A stretch of DNA of 64,000 nt from assembly GCF_050320395.1 (NCBI RefSeq), contig NZ_CP144459.1, forward strand, positions 806,001-870,000, written 5' to 3'. Positions 8,669-17,201 of this stretch are shown here, in pieces. Position 1 is the stretch's first letter. Every line of letters begins with the position of its first letter. The translations under genes and the position numbers were made by a program. Under the pieces are notes generated by a model, which had not been told where the DNA came from, did no database searches, and worked only from the letters and a program-made list of their open reading frames with translations. The stretch is from Treponema_C sp050320395 (GTDB lineage Bacteria; Spirochaetota; Spirochaetia; Treponematales; Treponemataceae).

Positions 8669-8704
8669 GGGAACCTCTAAAAACTTCTGTTTTTAGAGGT
8701 TCCC
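8669..8704. repeat. Perfect 16-bp hairpin between divergent genes
   Basis: GGGAACCTCTAAAAAC (8669-8684) pairs perfectly with its complement at 8689-8704 around the loop TTCT. It lies between two gene starts (polyprenyl synthase minus, rlmE plus), so it does not end either gene. A related hairpin (AATCTCTAAAAT, one G-T pair) lies in the glnA leader at 55856-55887. Confidence 0.8.
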
Positions 8705-8720
8705 TCTATCCGGAGTGTAA

Positions 8721-9329
8721 ATGTCTGTAAACTCATATGAAAAACCCGATTTTTGGTCGAAAAAAGCTTTCTCCGAAGGTTATCCTGCGCGTTCGGTGTA
8801 TAAGTTGAAGGAAATAAACGAAAAATACAATCTGTTTACTAAAAACGCCCATGTCCTCGATTTGGGTTCCGCCCCCGGAAGCTGGAGCGTTTTTATTTTG
8901 CGGACCCTGGGTGAAACGGGAAAGCTTGTTTCGGCCGATTTAAAACCGCTTGCAAAAAACGTTAAGGGGAATAATTTGGTGTTTTTTCAGGGTGATTTGT
9001 ACGATGAAAGCCTGCGCGAGCGTATCCGTTTGCAGGGACCCTACGATGCCGTTGTCTGCGATGCGGCCCCTCCGACAACGGGAAACCGTTTAATCGATAC
9101 TTCGCGTTCGGCCGATTTGGTCGATTTGGCTTTTGACTATGCAAAGACCATGCTTAAAGCGGGCGGCAATTTTGCCGTAAAAATATTTCAAGGCTCCGAT
9201 ACCCGTGCTTTAACGGCAAATATGAAGGATTTGTTTGAAGTTTCACGAAGTTTTAAACCCGCCGCATGCCGCTCGGAATCTTTTGAAACCTATTTAATCG
9301 GTATGCAAAAAAAGGACGGCTGCATATGA
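8721..9329 (+). CDS. rlmE: 23S rRNA 2'-O-methyltransferase RlmE (FtsJ)
   Basis: A 202-residue SAM-dependent methyltransferase that methylates a uridine of the 23S A-loop. It shows DFWSKKAFSEGYPARSVYKL at 9-28, the SAM motif LDLGSAPGSWS, and the catalytic K-D-K-E residues in SVYKL, CDAAPPTTGN, FAVKIFQG and SESFETYLIG. GGAG stands nine bases upstream of the ATG. The last four bases overlap the following peptidase gene (ATGA). Confidence 0.93.
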   Translation: MSVNSYEKPDFWSKKAFSEGYPARSVYKLKEINEKYNLFTKNAHVLDLGSAPGSWSVFILRTLGETGKLVSADLKPLAKNVKGNNLVFFQGDLYDESLRERIRLQGPYDAVVCDAAPPTTGNRLIDTSRSADLVDLAFDYAKTMLKAGGNFAVKIFQGSDTRALTANMKDLFEVSRSFKPAACRSESFETYLIGMQKKDGCI

Positions 9330-10441
9330 ATGAAGGCGTAAAAAGAGCCTTTTCTTCCGGTATGCGCTCCGTGCGCCGCTTTTTTATTTTGCATCCGTTC
9401 ATCCTGCTTGCGGCCGAACTTATTGTGTTAATTGCCCTGGGTGCCGGTATTTTCTTTTTTGCGGGGAAAAAATCCGTACCGCAAAATACCGAACTTCCGG
9501 AAAACCTTTTGGGAAAAGAATTGTGTATTCCCGATTTTGCGGTGCAAACAGAACCTTCCGATGCGGGCCTTCCCGTGAATGAACTTTTTGCGGGACAGGG
9601 CGGCTACGATTCGTTTTTTTCGGAGTACCGTTTTTCGGAAACCGAGGCGGCTGTTCCTCCTCCTGCGGTCTGGGCACAGGCTTTGCAAAACGCCGCCCTG
9701 TATCCCGAGCTTACCTATACGGCTTACCGTATCCGCCGCGGAGATATGATAAGCGTTATTGCAGAGCGTTTCGGCGTTTCTCAGGATACTTTAATAAGCG
9801 TAAACAATATACGGCAAACGAGGCGCATTCAAATAGGGGAGTACCTGTGTGTTCCGTCCATGCCCGGCATTTTGTATACGACAAAAAAAGCCGGAGAAAC
9901 GGCCGAAAGCATTGCCGCAGCCTATCAGGTGTCTGCAAAAAAAACGGCGGCCGTCAATCATCTGATAGAAGAAAATCCCCTGCCTGCCGGAACGACGGTT
10001 TTTGTGCCCGATGCCTTTTTGGATTGGGTAACACGGCAGGAGATAAACGGCGACTTATTCAAACGTCCTCTTCGAAGACGGTATTATATGAGTTCACGCT
10101 TCGGCTGGAGAACGAGTCCTTTTACCGGAAAGCGTTCTTTTCACAACGGAGTGGATATGGCCGCCGCCGCGTGGACACCCGTATATGCCGCTTTGGCCGG
10201 GAAAGTTACTTCGGCAGGATACGGTACTGTTTACGGCAATTATGTGATTGTTACGCATCATTCAGGCTATCGTACCCTCTACGGTCATATGGCGGGCATA
10301 AAGGTTAAAACGGGTCAATACGTCGATACAAAAAGCGTTTTAGGCTGGGTCGGCAACACGGGATTAAGTACGGGACCGCACCTGCATTTTTCCGTTTTTA
10401 AATACGGCTCTCCCGTAAATCCGGTGAGTTTGTGGAATTAA
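9326..10441 (+). CDS. LysM-M23 peptidoglycan endopeptidase
   Basis: A 371-residue envelope protein. A membrane anchor lies at about residues 28-48, a LysM domain (YRIRRGDMISVIAERFGVSQ) at about 135-175, a second weaker LysM-like segment after it, and a C-terminal M23 domain (250-371) with zinc ligands in HNGVDMA and HLHFSV. All M23 ligands are present, so an active glycyl or D-alanyl endopeptidase is expected, held on the periplasmic face of the inner membrane. It overlaps rlmE by four bases. Confidence 0.9.
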   Translation: MNEGVKRAFSSGMRSVRRFFILHPFILLAAELIVLIALGAGIFFFAGKKSVPQNTELPENLLGKELCIPDFAVQTEPSDAGLPVNELFAGQGGYDSFFSEYRFSETEAAVPPPAVWAQALQNAALYPELTYTAYRIRRGDMISVIAERFGVSQDTLISVNNIRQTRRIQIGEYLCVPSMPGILYTTKKAGETAESIAAAYQVSAKKTAAVNHLIEENPLPAGTTVFVPDAFLDWVTRQEINGDLFKRPLRRRYYMSSRFGWRTSPFTGKRSFHNGVDMAAAAWTPVYAALAGKVTSAGYGTVYGNYVIVTHHSGYRTLYGHMAGIKVKTGQYVDTKSVLGWVGNTGLSTGPHLHFSVFKYGSPVNPVSLWN

Positions 10442-10558
10442 GGGTATGTAACGGCAAGGTGCGCAGAGAACGCAAAATTTTTAGGAAGGATCGCAATCAG
10501 CCGACACCTGATTTTTCCCTTGCGCTCTTCGCGGTGATTTAACCGTAGAGGGCGCTTT

Positions 10559-11035
10559 TTACACCGCTCGGATTGTCCGTATCTTTTTTATAAAAAAGTT
10601 CAAATTGCCGCCGACAAAAAATGCGCAATAGCCGCTTATAAAAAGTGCAAAGCACAAGTATAATAAAAGCTGCATTTTTTCGGCTCCGTCTATTGTGCTG
10701 AAAAGACCGAACAGTACTATTGCCGTTATAAGGATACAGCCTGCGCTTATCCAGCGTTTGAGGGAAATAGTGCGCGGGAAGTCTGCGCCGTCGTATGTGC
10801 GCAGGGGTTCCAGCCGCTCCATGATGCGCAAAATAACGGGGTCATCGGCCGCCCCTTCAAACAGTCTTTTTTTCGCCGCAGACCCGGCTGCCGCTTCGGC
10901 TGTCCGCAGTGTTTTGATAAGACTTCGGCATTTTTTACATCTTAGACAATGCAAGGCCGATAAAAACGGCAGCGCTTCGTATTTATCCGAAGCTAAAAAA
11001 CGCTCGATAACGTCGCTACAAATATCGTTTTTCAT
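10559..11035 (-). CDS. Zinc-finger anti-sigma factor, membrane-bound
   Basis: A 158-residue protein with an HxxxCxxC motif (HCLRCKKC, residues 29-36), the zinc-binding pattern of anti-sigma factors of the zf-HC2 type, followed by two hydrophobic helices (about 98-114 and 122-142). AGGAGGG precedes its ATG. It sits 13 bases after the ECF sigma factor gene in the same operon, which is the usual arrangement for a sigma/anti-sigma pair. The signal sensed is unknown. Confidence 0.75.
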   Translation of the reverse strand: MKNDICSDVIERFLASDKYEALPFLSALHCLRCKKCRSLIKTLRTAEAAAGSAAKKRLFEGAADDPVILRIMERLEPLRTYDGADFPRTISLKRWISAGCILITAIVLFGLFSTIDGAEKMQLLLYLCFALFISGYCAFFVGGNLNFFIKKIRTIRAV

Positions 11036-11048
11036 AGTGCAGCCCTCC

Positions 11049-11630
11049 TTACGGCTGAATTACAGGTTCGAGTTTTTGCTTTAAAAGCTTTTTGGCTCTG
11101 AAGATATTCGACTTTACCGTATTAAGAGGCCATCCGGTTATGACGGCGATTTCGTTGTACGGAAAGTCATAAAAAAAATAAAGGTCCAAACAGACGGCAA
11201 AATTATAGGGCAGTGCCTGTACCGCTTCGCGTATGGCCTCGGCAAGTACCGTGCGTACCGCCTGTTCTTCCGGACCGTAATCCCTGTCGAAAAGCTCAAT
11301 GCCTTCAATAAGCGGCAGATATTCTTTACGGCGGTTTACCGTGTTTACCGCCGTATTATAGGCTATACTCATAAGCCATGTTGAAAACCGGGATTGAAAA
11401 CGAAAAGACTGCAAATTCGTATAGGCCTTTATAAATACGTCCTGAACAAAATCATCCGTGTCTGCGGTATTGCGGAAAAATCCGTATCCCAATACGCGTA
11501 CTCTTTTTTCGTAAAGTATCACAAGGCTTTTAAAAGCGGCATGATTTCCCTTGCAAGCCTTCTTTATAAGAATAAAATCCCTCAGCCGCTCTTGCGGCCT
11601 TGCGTCCGGTTCGAGGCTTGCTTTTTTCAT
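11049..11630 (-). CDS. ECF-type RNA polymerase sigma factor
   Basis: A 193-residue sigma-70-family protein of group 4 (RpoE-like). Region 2 reads ADTDDFVQDVFIKAYTNLQSF ... FSTWLMSIAYNTAVN, and region 4 reads LYFFYDFPYNEIAVITGWPLNTVKSNIFRAKKLL. There is no region 3. The ATG at 11630 is chosen; a TTG at 11645 adds five basic residues. The partner anti-sigma gene follows. The target promoters cannot be identified from this window. Confidence 0.9.
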   Translation of the reverse strand: MKKASLEPDARPQERLRDFILIKKACKGNHAAFKSLVILYEKRVRVLGYGFFRNTADTDDFVQDVFIKAYTNLQSFRFQSRFSTWLMSIAYNTAVNTVNRRKEYLPLIEGIELFDRDYGPEEQAVRTVLAEAIREAVQALPYNFAVCLDLYFFYDFPYNEIAVITGWPLNTVKSNIFRAKKLLKQKLEPVIQP

Positions 11631-11681
11631 ACGGATACGCCGCAAAAGAGGCGAAAAGCCGTACTGTAGGGCGTTTTCGGT

Positions 11682-12017
11682 TTAGGAATGTTTATAAACC
11701 TTGTAAAACACAACAAGACATATTCCTATAATAAACGGAACAAGGCCTCCCAATAGAGGGTAGGAAAACCCCTCTATGATCCATATTAAAACGGTTAATA
11801 CGAGGCCGACCCCCGTGAGTAAAATACCCGTAAGCAGGGCAAAAAGCCCGACATTGAAGCGTACCGGCTTATAAGAACCCGACTTTATAAGCAGCTTTAT
11901 TTGCATATGCCGCCATAAAAGATAAAAGAATATAACCGTCCCTCCTATAACGATGCCGACTATCGGAATCACGGAAACGATTATCTGGGCTGCAGGCACT
12001 GCGGTTATTTGATTCAT
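11682..12017 (-). CDS. Small membrane protein, unknown
   Basis: A 111-residue protein with three hydrophobic helices: about 10-34, 56-80 and 84-104, separated by a short basic loop (RHMQIKLLIKSGSYKPVRF). It has no signal peptide beyond the first helix and no recognised motif. It lies upstream of and in the same direction as the ECF sigma gene (51 bases apart), so it might belong to that stress operon. A function is not proposed. Confidence 0.65.
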   Translation of the reverse strand: MNQITAVPAAQIIVSVIPIVGIVIGGTVIFFYLLWRHMQIKLLIKSGSYKPVRFNVGLFALLTGILLTGVGLVLTVLIWIIEGFSYPLLGGLVPFIIGICLVVFYKVYKHS

Positions 12018-12080
12018 ACTGTCTCCCGTAATAATAAATCTGTGTACATTTTTGACACATTCGGCCGCTTATAGTTGCAT

Positions 12081-12551
12081 TTATTCAAAAAAAATATACT
12101 CCGAAAAATACAGGTTTTCTATCTTTCCGAGTACGAGTTCCCGATTGATTAAATCGGTCAAATCGTTTTTGATTTTTTCTTCCCCCCTGCGTAACAGTTC
12201 GGCACGGGTATATTGTTCCGTATATTCGCCGATTATCAGCCGTATTTTGCGTACTTTTTGCGTCAATTCTTCGTAAAAGGCCCTGTCTTCGGCGCTGTAG
12301 CGAAAGTACGGGGTTATGACAAGGGGGACGGGCGGTGTATCGGAAGTGGAACAGCGGATTGTTCCTACATGAGAAAAAACGGCTTCACCCGGCTGTATTT
12401 TTTTTTCAAGAACTTCGGGTGAGGGATCTTTTTTACGTAAAGCGGTACCCGGCTCGGCTTTCCCGGAAACAAAGGCGATTGCCGTACCGAAAATCAGCAC
12501 TGCGGCTGCAAAGAGGGCTGTAAAAAAGCATATGCGGCGGAACGTATCCAT
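12081..12551 (-). CDS. FliL-like flagellar basal-body protein
   Basis: A 156-residue protein with one N-terminal membrane helix (about 7-28) and a periplasmic domain whose C-terminal third (KVRKIRLIIGEYTEQYTRAELL ... INRELVLGKIENLYFSEYIFFE) matches the FliL pattern. FliL sits around the stator ring and modulates motor torque. The ATG at 12551 places the helix at the N-terminus; the longer reading from 12587 adds 12 residues. It is not in a flagellar operon here, so it may be a paralogue of the main FliL. Confidence 0.6.
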   Translation of the reverse strand: MDTFRRICFFTALFAAAVLIFGTAIAFVSGKAEPGTALRKKDPSPEVLEKKIQPGEAVFSHVGTIRCSTSDTPPVPLVITPYFRYSAEDRAFYEELTQKVRKIRLIIGEYTEQYTRAELLRRGEEKIKNDLTDLINRELVLGKIENLYFSEYIFFE

Positions 12552-12652
12552 AACGGGAATTGTATACCCTTGTATCCATGTATGCAAGGGGACGATGCGT
12601 ATCGCAGTCGGAAATATCTAAAGAATATATGAATTTATACCGATATATGCTA

Positions 12653-12680
12653 TTGTACAGCTGTCTTTTTGTTGTATAAT
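12653..12680 (+). promoter_or_regulatory. Sigma-70 promoter of acidic-repeat gene
   Basis: TTGTAC (12653-12658), a 16-base spacer and a perfect TATAAT (12675-12680) precede the GTG start at 12696 by 15 bases. GAGG at 12685-12688 lies at the predicted 5' end of the mRNA. Confidence 0.6.
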
Positions 12681-12695
12681 TGCTTGAGGTATAAG

Positions 12696-14984
12696 GTGCG
12701 TTCCGGTCAAAAGGTTGTAATCAGCTTATTAGGTTCAGTTCTCTTTTTTGCGGCATTTACGTTTGCATCCTTTTTCGGATTGTTTTCCGCGGTTGAAGCC
12801 CGATTTTACCGCCCCTCATTGGTTGCGGGTATTCAAAGCGGTTTGCACGATGTATCCGATGCCTTGGATTTGTATCTTGCTACTTTAAAAAACCGGTTTT
12901 ATACTGATTTTGCGGAAAACGCTCACGTAAAACAAAGTTTTTCGTTTGAACAGTCCGCTCAGGATATACGGGGCCGCGAAGATGCGGCAGGAAACCTGTT
13001 TGCTTCGTCTCCCGCGTTAACCGGTATACGTATTATCGATTCGGACGGCAAAAAAATACATTACAGTACGCTTTTGTCCGATGTACTCAAAAAAAGCGAT
13101 ACGCTTATTTCCTACAGATTATATAAGGATGTCGCGGAGCTTCCGTATGAACGTATTGTAAGCGAAGAAGGAGAAACGGGCAAGCTGATTTTTGATCCGG
13201 AACGCGGCCACATTTTATTCAGTTTTCCTTTTTACGACTCATACTCGGCATACCGCGGTACAATCGTTTTTTATACGGCGGCCTCCGATTTTATCCGTGA
13301 ATTGATACGGCTTAATGCTGCATCCATAACCGATTCCTTTATGTTTACGGGAACCGAAGATACACCGCTGTTTGTTCTTTCTTTTCCCCCGGCGGGCCGC
13401 GAAATTCTCCGAGACGTGTTAATCGGCAGGGCCCGGGAAAAAAACATCCTCCCGGCCGAAAAAATTGTCGAAACCGATGATTCTCATGACCGGCTGCTTT
13501 TTTCTCATTTAAGCGCCTCCGGAATCTATGTTGCGCGGATTTATGAAGAAGATTTATTTGTTCTTTCCGATACCCTGCGGCTTGTTTTACTCATAAGTGT
13601 TTTTATCACCTCTTTTTTAATTCTTTTTTTGGCTTTAAATATAAAACAGGATGATATGCTGATTATTCGGGATAAAATCCGCCGTTTTCAATTTGCCGTC
13701 ATACATGACTATTTAAAGAGAAAAGAGGAAGTCGATTGGCAGGCCGTTTGTGCGGATATGAAGAGACGCAGACAGGAAATCAATATCGGCATAAAACAAA
13801 GCTTGGGGAAAAAAGGACGGCGTCATGTGCATGAAGTCGATTACCTTTTGGATAAAAGCTGGGACGAAATCATAGCCGTTTTACAAAATCAAAATATTTC
13901 CGCTGAAAAAAATAAGGCTCAGCCGGCTCTTGTGCAATTACAGGCTTTGATGGACGCTCTTGTAAGCCGGCCGGAATTGGCTGCGGCTTTGCGTTCTTCG
14001 CCTGCTTTACGGGACGTTTCAACCGAAGTACAGGGGCCCGCCGTACAAAGGGTGCCTCCGGTATCGGCGGAAACTGCAGTCCGTGGCGAGAGCGCGGAAG
14101 AAGTTGAAGAACTTGCCGAACTTGAAGATGCCGAAGCGGTTGAAGTTCTTGAAGAGGCCGAACGGGCTGATAGCGCGGAAGAAATTGAAGAACTTGCCGA
14201 ACTTGAGGATGCCGAAGCGGTTGAAGTTCTTGAAGAGGCCGAACGGGCCGAGAGCGCGGAAGAAGTTGAAGAAGTTGCCGAACTTGGAGATGCCGAAGCG
14301 GTTGAAGTTCTTGAAGAGGCCGAACGGGCCGAGAGCGCGGAAGAAGTTGAAGAAGTTGCCGAACTTGAGGATGCCGAAGCTCTTGAAGTTCTTGAAGAGA
14401 CTGAACGGGCCGAGCCTGTTGAAAGTGCTGAAAAAATTGAAATAATTGAGCGGGAAAATGCAAAAGCATTGGAGGAAGACGATCTTTTTTATGAAGAATT
14501 GAAAATAGGCGAGGGACGGCAAAAAGAAGAAAAAGCCGTTCAGAGTCTCTCATCCGATATTGACGATATTTTTTCAGGCGTTGAAATCGGCTTACCCGAC
14601 TTTTCCGTTCTTGATGACATACCCGTATCCAAGGAAAAAACGGCAATATCGGAATCCGATATCGATGCCGTTCTTGCGGATATTGAAATGGGAATGCCGG
14701 ATTTTTCCGCCCTTGATGAATTTACCGTGTCGTCTCAAGACGGCCAAATTGAAATAGAGGAGCCGAAGCTGATTGAAGCCGAAGAAATTCATTTGATTGC
14801 AAATACTCCCTTCAGCTTTACCCTCGGTAAATACGCTTCAATTCCCGAAACCGTTTCTACATTCAATGAGCCTATTTTGGAGAGGGACGGACTTTTTGTA
14901 ATTTCGGCCGAAGCGGGAAGCGAAATAAAAGAAAGTACGCTTGATACGGATTTTCAAACCTTGGTAAAATCCGTATTAAAATAA
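12696..14984 (+). CDS. Membrane protein with acidic 27-residue repeats
   Basis: A 762-residue protein starting at GTG 12696 (GAGG seven bases upstream). A membrane helix at about 8-30 and another near 300-320 enclose an extracytoplasmic domain of about 270 residues. This is the topology of a sensor, but no HAMP, kinase or receptor signalling domain follows. The cytoplasmic part begins with a basic segment (IIRDKIRRFQFAVIHDYLKRK) and holds four 81-bp units (14091-14414) encoding SAEEVEELAELEDAEAVEVL-type repeats of 27 residues. After them come two copies of SDID...VEIGLPDFSVLD. No known family is recognised. Confidence 0.8.
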   Translation: MRSGQKVVISLLGSVLFFAAFTFASFFGLFSAVEARFYRPSLVAGIQSGLHDVSDALDLYLATLKNRFYTDFAENAHVKQSFSFEQSAQDIRGREDAAGNLFASSPALTGIRIIDSDGKKIHYSTLLSDVLKKSDTLISYRLYKDVAELPYERIVSEEGETGKLIFDPERGHILFSFPFYDSYSAYRGTIVFYTAASDFIRELIRLNAASITDSFMFTGTEDTPLFVLSFPPAGREILRDVLIGRAREKNILPAEKIVETDDSHDRLLFSHLSASGIYVARIYEEDLFVLSDTLRLVLLISVFITSFLILFLALNIKQDDMLIIRDKIRRFQFAVIHDYLKRKEEVDWQAVCADMKRRRQEINIGIKQSLGKKGRRHVHEVDYLLDKSWDEIIAVLQNQNISAEKNKAQPALVQLQALMDALVSRPELAAALRSSPALRDVSTEVQGPAVQRVPPVSAETAVRGESAEEVEELAELEDAEAVEVLEEAERADSAEEIEELAELEDAEAVEVLEEAERAESAEEVEEVAELGDAEAVEVLEEAERAESAEEVEEVAELEDAEALEVLEETERAEPVESAEKIEIIERENAKALEEDDLFYEELKIGEGRQKEEKAVQSLSSDIDDIFSGVEIGLPDFSVLDDIPVSKEKTAISESDIDAVLADIEMGMPDFSALDEFTVSSQDGQIEIEEPKLIEAEEIHLIANTPFSFTLGKYASIPETVSTFNEPILERDGLFVISAEAGSEIKESTLDTDFQTLVKSVLK
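14091..14414 (+). repeat. Four 81-bp in-frame tandem repeats
   Basis: Units start at 14091, 14172, 14253 and 14334, each 81 bp (27 codons) and nearly identical. They encode strongly acidic Glu/Ala/Val/Leu repeats, likely one long helix or coiled coil. The unit length keeps the frame, so copy number can vary without loss of the protein. Confidence 0.95.
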
Positions 14985-15002
14985 AATGTGTGAGAGGCAA
15001 TT

Positions 15003-15407
15003 ATGACGCATACCGCGGAATTAGTCGTACGAAGTTATGAATGCGATTCATACAACCATGTGAACAATGCGGTGTATTTGAATTATCTCGAATTTGCGCG
15101 CATGGAATTTTTACATGCCTGCGATTTTGATTATAAGGGTATAGTTGAGGCGGGATATTATCTGTATGTAACGCATATAGATATTCACTACAAAGCATCG
15201 GCTCTCCTTGACGATAAACTTTTTATAGAAGTAAAACCGGTTAAATTAAAAAGTTTGTCGGGAGAGTTCAGTCAAAAGATTTATAAAGAAGACGGAACGG
15301 TTTGTGCCGAAGCGACTGTTACCTGGGCTTGCGTTTCATCGGAAACGGGCAAGCCTGCAAAACTGCCTGCGGAATTTTTTGTAGAAGGCTTGCAGCCTGA
15401 AAGCTGA
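15003..15407 (+). CDS. Acyl-CoA/acyl-ACP thioesterase, 4HBT family
   Basis: A 134-residue hotdog-fold protein. The N-terminal YECDSYNHVNNAVYLNYLEFAR matches the YbgC/4-hydroxybenzoyl-CoA thioesterase signature, with the catalytic Asp (D at about 15) and the NHVNN segment. The acyl substrate cannot be inferred. It starts 18 bases after the acidic-repeat gene, behind GAGAGG, so it may be cotranscribed with it. Confidence 0.85.
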   Translation: MTHTAELVVRSYECDSYNHVNNAVYLNYLEFARMEFLHACDFDYKGIVEAGYYLYVTHIDIHYKASALLDDKLFIEVKPVKLKSLSGEFSQKIYKEDGTVCAEATVTWACVSSETGKPAKLPAEFFVEGLQPES

Positions 15408-15446
15408 GTGTTTGATACTTGTGCCCGTTACTGTTAAGGAGGTTTT

Positions 15447-15839
15447 ATGTCCGTCTTTGAAAATGAAGGTGCGATTTTGCATATTCTCAAGCAGATTGAA
15501 ATGGTTATTTCCGTTGTCAGTGTTTTGATTGTCGTTTACGGCACGGTTTCCGCTCTTTTTGCCCTGCTTAAAATCGAATCGCTTCGTCTCAAATCGAAAT
15601 ACAGCATACAGCAATTGCGCGTTATCCGGGCTGATTTGGGAACCTATTTGCTCTTGGCCCTTGAAGTTTTAATTGCAGCCGACATTATAAAATCGATTGT
15701 CGAACCCGATTTAATCGATTTAGGTATATTGGCAGGTATCGTTGCCATACGGACAGTGCTTTCGGTATTCTTAAATAAAGAAATTCAGGAAATCGATAAG
15801 GAACGTTCCGAAAAACCCGATATGTTTGCCGGGGTATAA
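15447..15839 (+). CDS. DUF1622 membrane protein
   Basis: A 130-residue protein with three membrane helices (about 13-37, 68-86 and 92-110). The arrangement, with RADLGTYLLLALEVLIAADIIKS in the middle and RTVLSVFLNKEIQEI near the end, matches the DUF1622 family, whose role is unknown. AAGGAGG precedes the ATG. Confidence 0.8.
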   Translation: MSVFENEGAILHILKQIEMVISVVSVLIVVYGTVSALFALLKIESLRLKSKYSIQQLRVIRADLGTYLLLALEVLIAADIIKSIVEPDLIDLGILAGIVAIRTVLSVFLNKEIQEIDKERSEKPDMFAGV

Positions 15840-15913
15840 AAAAGGGGCGGGGCCGGGTAGAGTCTTCTTTTCCGCAGTCCCGCCTTTAAAACAGCCCTTC
15901 TCCTAAAATCGTT

Positions 15914-17038
15914 TTAGAACTTAACCTTCCATGCGACAGGAATTTCCCATCCGAAGGACGAGTAGCCGTTTCTCCACCAAACCGGGGTTAAATGTACTCC
16001 TGCGGAAAACACATGTTTTTTATTGATGTTCCATACGACATACGGAGCGATATCCAGGCGGGCGCCCGCTTTTTGTGTATTACCCGGATCGTTTTTAACA
16101 AGGTCCGAGCCGATGCCGAGGCTTGCATTGATACCGCCGAGAATTTCTTTTGTAAAACTCATATATGCGTCTACGCTCAAATAACCTGCAGGAGCCCAAT
16201 CCGTATCGGAGCGGAATGTTATAGCTCCTTCGGGCTTGATGCGGAATCCCTTGACTTCAAAGTCCAGTACGGCACCGATTGTCTGGGCTCCGTCTTTTAC
16301 GGTTGTGGAAGTATCGGTGCGCATATTCCAATATGCACCGATTGTAAAACCTTTAACAGCCGTTGTGGAAGCTCCCAAATACAAATAATTTTCACCCGCA
16401 TTAAAAGGTCCGTTGTACGCAAAACCTATGCTGAACTTATCGTTAATGTTACCCTTTATACCCAAGCCGGCATTGAAGTTGTTGACATCGTGCAGCACGG
16501 GAAGGGAAAACCCTGCTTCAAGGAATTTTTCGTATGTATAGCGGACTGCAAAGGCTTTTTGCGCATAGTGATTTATAACCCGGAAGCCTCCGAGCGGATA
16601 ATCCGGATCGCCTGAAAAAGAAATTCCGTTATCCGTATTAATGCCGCCGTAATAGGCTCTGTTATACGCACTCCATCGGGGGCCTGATGAGGGGCCGGGG
16701 CCTACCGTCCAGTTCAGATTGGTACCCAAGCCTATATCGAGCTCTTTCATAGGTTGTATAACCACATTTACATTGGTATCGATGAACTCTGTTTTAATGC
16801 CGCGCGAAGAAGGCTGCAGCCTCCATGCGATATCTCCTGCAAAGATAAGTTTCCCGACGGTTATATTCCCCGTAAAATAATCGGTAAAGCCGAAAAACCG
16901 AATCTTGGGATTCTTTTCGGCCGGGGGTTGACCGAAAGAAGCATGCACCGTATTTGAAAATCCGGGGGCTTGAGCCTGTGCGCTTAACAGTACGGCGGCG
17001 CCAATTAAAAGCATGCACAGCAGTGTAATTTTTTTCAT
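15914..17038 (-). CDS. Putative outer-membrane beta-barrel protein
   Basis: A 374-residue protein with a clear signal peptide (MKKITLLCMLLIGAAVLLSAQA). The rest is rich in alternating amphipathic strands with aromatic residues (KIRFFGFTDYFTGNITVGKL; KAFAVRYTYEKFLEAGFSLP; KFSIGFAYNGPF) and ends in a strand closing with F (FGWEIPVAWKVKF), as outer-membrane barrels do. No porin family can be named. GGAGG precedes the ATG, and TATAAT lies on the minus strand at 17090-17085. It is divergent from metNIQ. Confidence 0.7.
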   Translation of the reverse strand: MKKITLLCMLLIGAAVLLSAQAQAPGFSNTVHASFGQPPAEKNPKIRFFGFTDYFTGNITVGKLIFAGDIAWRLQPSSRGIKTEFIDTNVNVVIQPMKELDIGLGTNLNWTVGPGPSSGPRWSAYNRAYYGGINTDNGISFSGDPDYPLGGFRVINHYAQKAFAVRYTYEKFLEAGFSLPVLHDVNNFNAGLGIKGNINDKFSIGFAYNGPFNAGENYLYLGASTTAVKGFTIGAYWNMRTDTSTTVKDGAQTIGAVLDFEVKGFRIKPEGAITFRSDTDWAPAGYLSVDAYMSFTKEILGGINASLGIGSDLVKNDPGNTQKAGARLDIAPYVVWNINKKHVFSAGVHLTPVWWRNGYSSFGWEIPVAWKVKF

Positions 17039-17150
17039 ATATCCTCCATTTCTAAAAACAAGTAAGTTCCGATTAAAATCTGTGATTATATCGGGCCGAT
17101 GCCGATAAGTATACCGTATTTTTATATAAAATGAAAGTGTCTATTTTCAG

Positions 17151-17178
17151 TTGACTTTATCGATACAAAACGTATAAA
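17151..17178 (+). promoter_or_regulatory. metNIQ promoter
   Basis: TTGACT (17151-17156), 16 bases, TATAAA (17173-17178); TAAAAT at 17175 with an 18-base spacer is an alternative -10. AGGAG at 17188-17192 precedes the metN ATG at 17202. No SAM riboswitch or T-box fold was recognised in the short leader. Confidence 0.65.
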
Positions 17179-17201
17179 ATAGCTTTTTAGGAGTTTTATT
17201 C

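Noticed and set aside
13870..14646. Minus-strand ORF of 258 codons opposite the acidic repeats
   Set aside because: It is the antisense shadow of the Glu/Ala repeats (Leu/Gln/Pro-rich), without start signals; the plus-strand gene has promoter and ribosome binding site.
17041..17201. SAM riboswitch before metN
   Set aside because: The leader from the -10 box to the ATG is only about 20 bases, too short for a riboswitch, and no matching fold was seen.
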